In this document: one piece after another, positions 59,054 to 64,000 of the stretch
How the letters are laid out: each line of letters opens with the position of its first letter
Numbering within the stretch: position 1 is the stretch's first letter
NCBI GenBank assembly: GCA_013003425.1
Contig: JABDJB010000056.1
Span: 62,001 to 126,000, forward strand
DNA length: 64,000 nt
Reading direction: 5' to 3'
Source of the DNA: Gammaproteobacteria bacterium
GTDB lineage: Bacteria; Pseudomonadota; Gammaproteobacteria; Steroidobacterales; JABDKV01
The notes under the pieces: model-generated
Databases searched by the model: none
Seen by the model: only the letters and a program-made list of their open reading frames with translations
Told to the model about the DNA's origin: nothing
Program-made: the position numbers and the translations under genes

Positions 59054-61522
59054 TTATGAGGTCTCGCAGGCGGGGCGGGTAAAGGCGAGGACGGTACCAG
59101 TGTCCTCCGCGCTGGCTGCAGTCTCCGCCTGCTCACGCAAACGCTGCCCGAACTGCTCAGCGCTCATCGGGCGACCAAACATGTAGCCCTGCATCCTGTG
59201 GCAACCCTGGCCGCGCAGGAACTCCATCTGTTCAATGGTCTCTACACCCTCGGCGATTACGTCAAGCTTCAGGCTGCGAGCCATGGCAATGATCGCGCTG
59301 GTTATCGCGGCATCGTCGGTATTTGTTGCAACTTCGCGAATGAACGAGCCATCCACCTTCAGCACGTCAATCGGGAACCGTTTCAGGTAACTCAATGAGG
59401 AATAGCCGGTGCCGAAGTCATCAACCGATATCTTGATCCCCATCAGCTTCAGCGCTTCCAGCGTTTCAATGGTGGCTGCTGCGTTTTGCATGATGATGCT
59501 CTCGGTCAGTTCCAGATCAAGAAAGTCTGGCGACATGCCTGAGGCGCGAAGTGCATTCGCAACCACCTGCAGGAGGTTGTTGCGGCGAAACTGCCGTTCA
59601 GAGAGATTAACGGCAATCGTCAGACCGTCGAAGCCTGACTGGTGCCACAGAGCGGTCTGGTGACAAGCCTGGGCGAGCACCCATTCGCCAATCGGCGCGA
59701 TCAGTCCGGTTTCTTCTGCCAGCGGAATGAATTCACCGGGCGATACCATGCCGCGTGTGGGGTGGTGCCAGCGCAGTAGCGCCTCAGCGCCAAAAATCTG
59801 TTGTGATTCCTGATCCACCTGGGGCTGGTAGGCCAGCGTAAATTCTTCCCGGTCGAGTGCCTTGCGCAGGTCGGCCTCCAGCGACAGGCGCTCCAGCGCA
59901 GCTCCGCTCATCGCCGCGTCGTAGAACATGAAGTTGTCGCGGCCATTGTCCTTGGCGCGATACATTGCCGTGTCTGCGTTCTTCAGCAAGGACTGTACGT
60001 CGCAGCCGTCGTCGGGAAAACGGCTGACACCGATACTGGCGGTAATGAAGACTTCGTGTTTGCCCAGCTGGAACGGGTCGGAGAGTGCTGCCAGGATGCG
60101 TCTGGCGACCCGGTCTATATCCTGTTGGGTGCTCACATCAAACAGGCAGATGATGAACTCATCACCACCCAGACGGGCGACAAAACTCTGCGCTCCTGCC
60201 GGGTGGGCTTCTGCCAGCAGGTCACATTCGCGCACGCACCCGCGCAGGCGTTCCGCGACCTGTCGCAACAGCACGTCGCCGGCGCTGTGACCCAGCGTAT
60301 CGTTGATACGTTTAAAGCGATCGAGGTCGATAAACAGAGTCGCTACCGGAATGTTTTCCGCTGCGGCTATCTCCAGGCAGCGATGCAGCTGCTCATTCGA
60401 CTGTGTTCTGTTTGGCAGGCTGGTCAGGTCGTCAAAATATGCCAGCTGCCGTATCCGGTCCTCGGCCCGCTTGCGGTGGCTGATGTCGCGTAACGTATAG
60501 ACGAATGCGACCGGCATGCGGTAACGGTCGTGCATCATCGATGCGCTGAGGCTGATGGTCGTAGTCTGCCCGTCCTTGTTGACCACGGTTGACTCGATAT
60601 CGCGCAGCGGCTCGCCACCAGCGAGCTGCTCCAGATGAGCGCCAAGACTCTCGCCGAGACAGGCGGTGACCGTTTCGCCCACCATCTCTTCCTCTTCACG
60701 GCCAAGCAGGCGACAAGTGGCTTCATTGGTCAGGCGGATGATGCCATCGCGATCCATCACGATCAGCGCGTCGGTCATCGTGTCAGTTATCTGCTGACCG
60801 ACAAAAGAGGGGGTCAGGTCGACCAGTCGATATCGCCAGGTAACATAGGTAGTAATAGCAAACAGGCAAAGCATGGTGACTTTGCCGATCGGAAACACGT
60901 CCAGGCCATACATCGGCATGAAGTCAACGACGCTGGCAGCACCGACGCATGATGCGACGAGGAACAGCTTCGAGCGGCGATGCAGCGCCGTGTCCCGCGG
61001 TGAGCAACGCATCGCATTGAAAAACACTATGATGCAGGTAGTCACCAGCAGCACCAGGAACACGATAAACATGCTGCCGATTGCTCCGTAACGCGGATAT
61101 TGGCCCCACCAGTGCTGCTGCATGCCGATGATGAATTCCGGCGACACAAAGGCCAGCACCAGGAACATTGCCGACACCGATGCGGCAAAAGTCAGGCTGC
61201 GCCCGGGCGCGAATGAACTCTTGCCTACGACGCGGGCTGCAAAGTACAAGGCAGCGGTTGGAATAAACACAATTCCCGCATGTGCAAACCGGGCCCACCA
61301 TAATGCCGCTGCGGTTGTCCTGGCGCAGTACATGACGCCGAAACCCACAAGCCAGAATGCGGTTGCCAGCGCCATCAGGAAAAGGGGAACTGCCACCCGC
61401 GAACCCCGTTCGTGTGTCAGCGTCAGCGCAGACATGAACAGTATCAGGCCCGCTGCTGCGAACAGCGGCAGCGCATGGCTGTTGAAAGCATATGCCTGAG
61501 CCTGAAAAATCTGTGCGAGCAA
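59054..61522 (-). CDS. 7TM-PAS-GGDEF-EAL c-di-GMP turnover protein, paralogue of 31208-33640
   Basis: An 822-residue membrane protein with the same plan as the copy at 31.2 kb: N-terminal 7TM sensor (starting MLAQIFQAQAYAFNSHALP), PAS domain (DALIVMDRDGIIRLTNEATCRL), GGDEF with intact RLGGDEFII and EAL with intact AEALLRWHHPTRG and DDFGTGYSSLSYLKRFP. Both catalytic motifs look intact. As in the paralogue, the RxxD inhibitory site is not visible and extra residues (AHPAGAQSF) stand where it would be. The start is TTG at 61522, preceded by GGGAGAG. The terminator and the REP cluster follow its stop codon. Confidence 0.92.
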   Translation of the reverse strand: MLAQIFQAQAYAFNSHALPLFAAAGLILFMSALTLTHERGSRVAVPLFLMALATAFWLVGFGVMYCARTTAAALWWARFAHAGIVFIPTAALYFAARVVGKSSFAPGRSLTFAASVSAMFLVLAFVSPEFIIGMQQHWWGQYPRYGAIGSMFIVFLVLLVTTCIIVFFNAMRCSPRDTALHRRSKLFLVASCVGAASVVDFMPMYGLDVFPIGKVTMLCLFAITTYVTWRYRLVDLTPSFVGQQITDTMTDALIVMDRDGIIRLTNEATCRLLGREEEEMVGETVTACLGESLGAHLEQLAGGEPLRDIESTVVNKDGQTTTISLSASMMHDRYRMPVAFVYTLRDISHRKRAEDRIRQLAYFDDLTSLPNRTQSNEQLHRCLEIAAAENIPVATLFIDLDRFKRINDTLGHSAGDVLLRQVAERLRGCVRECDLLAEAHPAGAQSFVARLGGDEFIICLFDVSTQQDIDRVARRILAALSDPFQLGKHEVFITASIGVSRFPDDGCDVQSLLKNADTAMYRAKDNGRDNFMFYDAAMSGAALERLSLEADLRKALDREEFTLAYQPQVDQESQQIFGAEALLRWHHPTRGMVSPGEFIPLAEETGLIAPIGEWVLAQACHQTALWHQSGFDGLTIAVNLSERQFRRNNLLQVVANALRASGMSPDFLDLELTESIIMQNAAATIETLEALKLMGIKISVDDFGTGYSSLSYLKRFPIDVLKVDGSFIREVATNTDDAAITSAIIAMARSLKLDVIAEGVETIEQMEFLRGQGCHRMQGYMFGRPMSAEQFGQRLREQAETAASAEDTGTVLAFTRPACETS

Positions 61523-61764
61523 AGTCTCTCCCTGCGCGTGCCGGGCGTTTTTTCATAATGGCGCCCTGGCGTTTCAGTAACACGAGGATGGTCGCAGGGT
61601 TGATTGTTTGTTTCGTTGCCGCCTGTCTCATTTCGCTTCAAATAGACGGCGCTGCGTTTTACATATACGAGCGGCAAGTACTATTATGTTGGCAATCTGC
61701 TGATTGATCGGTTTGTGATGCAACTCTTGGCAATTTGCCGGCTGATCCCGTAATGTTTCGCACC

Positions 61765-62007
61765 ATGGCAAAACGCAACAGACAAAGAGCATTCGCATTA
61801 GCCATCCAGAGCTCAGACCACCTGGTAGTCGAGAAACACTACGCAGCGGCAGCCAGTATTCTCGAGCGTTATCTTCATATACACCCGCCGCATGCCAGCG
61901 TCTTGCGCCGGCTGGGTAAAGTGCGGCTGTTCCAGGGCAGGCCACACGACGCGGTGCCGCTACTGTCGCGCGCGTTGCAGATGGAGACCATTCTCAGCGC
62001 AGCCTGA
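61765..62007 (+). CDS. small TPR-like protein, paralogue of 45163-45390
   Basis: An 80-residue protein with the core ALAIQSSDHLVVEKHYAAAAS, then LRRLGKVRLFQGRPHDAVPLLSRALQ, matching the paralogue near 45 kb in pattern and spacing over about 55 residues. It looks like one and a half TPR units. The start is uncertain: ATG at 61765 and at 61753 are both possible and neither has a good ribosome site. It lies upstream of the Atl gene by 51 bp and divergent from a GGDEF-EAL gene. Confidence 0.6.
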   Translation: MAKRNRQRAFALAIQSSDHLVVEKHYAAAASILERYLHIHPPHASVLRRLGKVRLFQGRPHDAVPLLSRALQMETILSAA

Positions 62008-62058
62008 GGATCTTGCGTTACCACCGGCCTGCCAGGCCCGGTGCTAGAATTCCACATC

Positions 62059-62409
62059 ATGACTACAAGGCCGGTTGCCGAAATCAACCGCCACATCTGG
62101 CGCGTGGTAGAACAAATACCATCGGGCAGCGTGGCCACCTACGGGCAGGTTGCCGACGCTGCCGGTCTGGGGCGGGCAGCCCGGCGTGTCGGGCGTGCCT
62201 TGCGTGATCTGCCTTCGGGGTCAAAGGTACCGTGGTACCGCGTGCTGCGCGCAGGCGGAGCATTAGCCTTTACACCCGGTAGCGCTGCATTCAAGCGCCA
62301 GCGCGACCGGCTGTCTGCAGAAGGCGTGCCGCTGGTTAACGGGCGGGTTAATTTGCAGGTCTACGGCTGGGTGCGCTCGCTGGACGAGTTATTGTGGAAG
62401 CCTGATTAA
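62059..62409 (+). CDS. atl: alkyltransferase-like protein (Atl, MGMT family)
   Basis: A 116-residue protein of the O6-alkylguanine alkyltransferase fold (WRVVEQIPSGSVATYGQVADAAGL; RRVGRALRDLPSG). The alkyl-acceptor motif PCHR of true MGMT is replaced by VPWYRV, with Trp in place of Cys. Such Atl proteins cannot transfer the alkyl group but bind damaged bases and hand them to nucleotide excision repair. It starts with ATG at 62059. The downstream gene is not part of repair as far as can be seen. Confidence 0.88.
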   Translation: MTTRPVAEINRHIWRVVEQIPSGSVATYGQVADAAGLGRAARRVGRALRDLPSGSKVPWYRVLRAGGALAFTPGSAAFKRQRDRLSAEGVPLVNGRVNLQVYGWVRSLDELLWKPD

Positions 62410-62460
62410 CCGTTCCGTGGACTCAGCCGGGATTCCACAGCGCGCGGGAGAGTCTGGGTT

Positions 62461-63789
62461 ATGAAGTTGCCAAGTTCGCTGCTTGCGTCTGTCCTTGTCA
62501 GCCCGCTGACCCGGCGCAGTATCAGCGGATGGCACGAGGCCAGGCGCCGGTTTCGGCGCCGCCCGCACCGGATTGTCTTTTATCACCGTGTTACTGATGC
62601 CTGGTCCTGGCTCCTGGCGCAGCTGTTGCCGCGCGTGTTGCAACAGTACGAAGTCGAGCTCGAGACGCAGCTGGTGGCGGCACTGCCGATCGATTGTGTA
62701 AGTGATCCGCAGCGTCTGGATAACTATTCTGCTTATGACGCGATGCGGCTGGCGCGCGCCTGGCAACTGCGATTCCCCGACGCTGCGACGCCTCCCGCCG
62801 CCGACCTCGCACATCTCGCCGGGCGCGTAATCCTGGCGCAGCCTCAATCATTGTCCCGGCTGTTACAAGCGACCGCTGCGGCGTGGGATGGTGACAGCCA
62901 GCAGCTGGCAGCAATGGCCAGGGATGATGGCGCGGCCGACGAGCAGACCACTGCAGCGCTGCTTGGTCTTGCCAGCACGCAGCTGGCACGGCAGGGCCAT
63001 TATCTTGGCGCCATGCTGTATTTTCAGGGTGAGTGGTTCTGGGGACTGGACCGCCTCGGCCTGCTGGAGCAGCGGCTTGCCGCGCGCGGGCTGAGGCGCA
63101 ATGAAGAGCCGCCTGTCAGCGAGCAGTTCCAGCCGATCGAGCGGCAGGCAGCCGGCATGGCGCAGGCGCTGGACCTCGAGTTCTACTTTTCGTTTCGCAG
63201 CCCCTATTCCTGGCTCGGTGCCTGCCGCGTTGTGGAGCTGGCCGACCGCCTCGGTCTCAACCTGCAGCTGCGTCCGCTGTTGCCGATGGTAATGCGTGGC
63301 ATTCCGGTGCCACGGCGCAAGCTGCGCTACATCATTACCGATGTTGCGCGCATCGCCAGGCGCGACAACATACCGTTCGGCCCCGTCCGGGATCCATTGG
63401 GCAAAGGTGTCGAGCGGGCGCTTGCGGTATTCGACGCGGCGAATCGCCGGGACCGGGGCCGCGACTTCATGCTGGCCGCAATGCGCGCGATCTGGTGTCA
63501 GGCAGCTGACCTGACCAGCACGCGTACATTGAACCGCCTGGCCGCGGTCGCCGGACTGGATGCCGCAGAGGTGGAGCAGGCGCTGCAGTCGAACAGCTGG
63601 CGCGCCGGTGTGGAGGCCAATGCGGCGGCACTGGCGGTGTTGGGGATTTGGGGCGTGCCGGCCATGTGCCTGCGCGACCCGGATGCGCGCGCCGCCACGA
63701 TCGCCTGGGGTCAGGACCGGATGTGGGCGATAGAGCGGGCGGCGCTGGGTATCGATGTAGCCATGCCACCCCCCCGTCTGGTGCAATAA
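62461..63789 (+). CDS. tandem DsbA/2-hydroxychromene-2-carboxylate-isomerase-like protein
   Basis: A 442-residue protein made of two DsbA-like thioredoxin-fold domains in a row. The first (about 35-220) starts RIVFYHRVTDAWSWLLAQLL. The second (about 235-440) starts DLEFYFSFRSPYSWLGAC. Both have the HCCA-isomerase/GST-kappa layout; neither has the CxxC of true DsbA. The second domain also has the family GIWGVPAMCL block near its C-terminus. It may be a two-domain isomerase or glutathione-dependent enzyme for aromatic or xenobiotic compounds; this is inference. It precedes an SDR gene with 29 bp between. Confidence 0.75.
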   Translation: MKLPSSLLASVLVSPLTRRSISGWHEARRRFRRRPHRIVFYHRVTDAWSWLLAQLLPRVLQQYEVELETQLVAALPIDCVSDPQRLDNYSAYDAMRLARAWQLRFPDAATPPAADLAHLAGRVILAQPQSLSRLLQATAAAWDGDSQQLAAMARDDGAADEQTTAALLGLASTQLARQGHYLGAMLYFQGEWFWGLDRLGLLEQRLAARGLRRNEEPPVSEQFQPIERQAAGMAQALDLEFYFSFRSPYSWLGACRVVELADRLGLNLQLRPLLPMVMRGIPVPRRKLRYIITDVARIARRDNIPFGPVRDPLGKGVERALAVFDAANRRDRGRDFMLAAMRAIWCQAADLTSTRTLNRLAAVAGLDAAEVEQALQSNSWRAGVEANAAALAVLGIWGVPAMCLRDPDARAATIAWGQDRMWAIERAALGIDVAMPPPRLVQ

Positions 63790-63818
63790 GCGTACCGCTC
63801 TGGACGGAGGCAGTACTG

Positions 63819-64000
63819 GTGACCGATTTCAAAGACAGTGGCGTGGTCCTCACGGGCGCCGCCAGTGGCATTGGCCGGCTGATGGCACTACGTATCGCTG
63901 CCGCGGGTGGTCGTGTGGCGTTGTGGGACATCGATGAAGCCGGCCTGGCCCGGGTGCGCGACGAGATCGCTGCCGCCGGAGGACAGGCTGTTGCGATTCC
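63819..64000 (+). CDS. short-chain dehydrogenase/reductase, 3' end cut by window edge
   Basis: Partial gene: 60 codons are visible. It begins at a GTG preceded by CGGAGG at eight bases. The N-terminus contains the SDR cofactor motif TGAASGIGRLMA and the strand VALWDID with the acidic residue that favours NAD. The catalytic Tyr and Lys lie beyond the window. It follows the tandem DsbA-like gene by 29 bp, so both are probably cotranscribed. Confidence 0.85.
   Translation, partial: MTDFKDSGVVLTGAASGIGRLMALRIAAAGGRVALWDIDEAGLARVRDEIAAAGGQAVAI

Noticed and set aside
61558-61707. A 49-codon frame with a hydrophobic segment before the small TPR gene
   Set aside because: No ribosome site at proper spacing, it lies in a divergent promoter region, and the hydrophobic stretch can arise by chance in such sequence.
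1-64000. Mobile elements, CRISPR arrays, tRNA or rRNA genes
   Set aside because: I looked for regular spaced repeats, transposase or integrase motifs and tRNA-like clover leaves and found none. The only repeats are the REP-like elements at 13.3 and 58.9 kb.

Overview
The window is about 64 kb of GC-rich, tightly packed chromosome from a Gram-negative bacterium. Lipoprotein signals, an OmpA/OprF-type porin, a CRP/Vfr-type regulator, YhcB/ZapG, a two-part KorAB with a KorC flavoprotein, and secreted proteins with dockerin-like Ca-binding repeats point to a gammaproteobacterium, possibly of a marine or sediment Chromatiales/Woeseiales-like lineage; the exact group is inference. I see no rRNA, tRNA, CRISPR array, integrase, transposase or phage gene. 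No gene-free stretch exceeds 300 bases.

Layout. 0-8.5 kb: partial NeuC-type epimerase (left edge), lipoprotein alkaline phosphatase, alpha/beta hydrolase, Zn peptidase, DUF192 protein, OmpA porin, EamA exporter and an APH-like/P-loop kinase. 8.5-13.2 kb: overlapping korC-korA-korB operon for a 2-oxoacid (probably 2-oxoglutarate):NADP+ oxidoreductase. 13.3-20.8 kb: M1 aminopeptidase, NTF2-like lipoprotein, FetB, Lon, Mut7-C RNase-like protein, YdcH-like protein. 21-30 kb: ankyrin protein, DUF819 membrane protein, EF-G paralogue, an uncharacterised two-gene operon, an adhesin-like DUF4097 repeat protein, a peroxiredoxin-like membrane protein, an exported methyltransferase-like protein and a membrane-protein/Xre pair. 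30-45 kb: aldo/keto reductase, GGDEF-EAL protein, FHA protein, LTA4H-like M1 peptidase, histone-deacetylase-family amidohydrolase, CRP, citrate synthase, fused 5-oxoprolinase/hydantoinase and a sodium:solute symporter. 45-64 kb: small TPR protein, PpnN, exonuclease, YhcB/ZapG, D-cysteine desulfhydrase-like enzyme, NDH-2-like flavoprotein, GpmA, two dockerin-like secreted proteins, saccharopine-dehydrogenase-like enzyme, beta-CASP nuclease, AlaX, a second GGDEF-EAL protein, a second small TPR protein, Atl, a tandem DsbA-like protein and a partial SDR (right edge).

How things connect. Citrate synthase and KorCAB belong to the same central pathway. The encoded CRP keeps the recognition-helix residues that read TGTGA, and GTGA-N6-TCAC-like sites lie in three or four intergenic regions: before an unknown two-gene operon (centred near -42 from a good -10 box), between a GGDEF-EAL gene and an FHA gene, before a small TPR gene, and as a half-site before the porin. 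Two gene families are duplicated inside the window (GGDEF-EAL with the same N-terminal 7TM region; small TPR proteins), and two secreted proteins share dockerin-like repeats and the same C-terminal tail.

Genome style. Convergent genes are packed end to end, often sharing stop-codon bases. The two convergent junctions wider than 50 bp are the ones holding REP-like GTAGGAGCGGCTTCAGCCGCGA repeats, and in both the repeat starts at the stop codon of the flanking gene.
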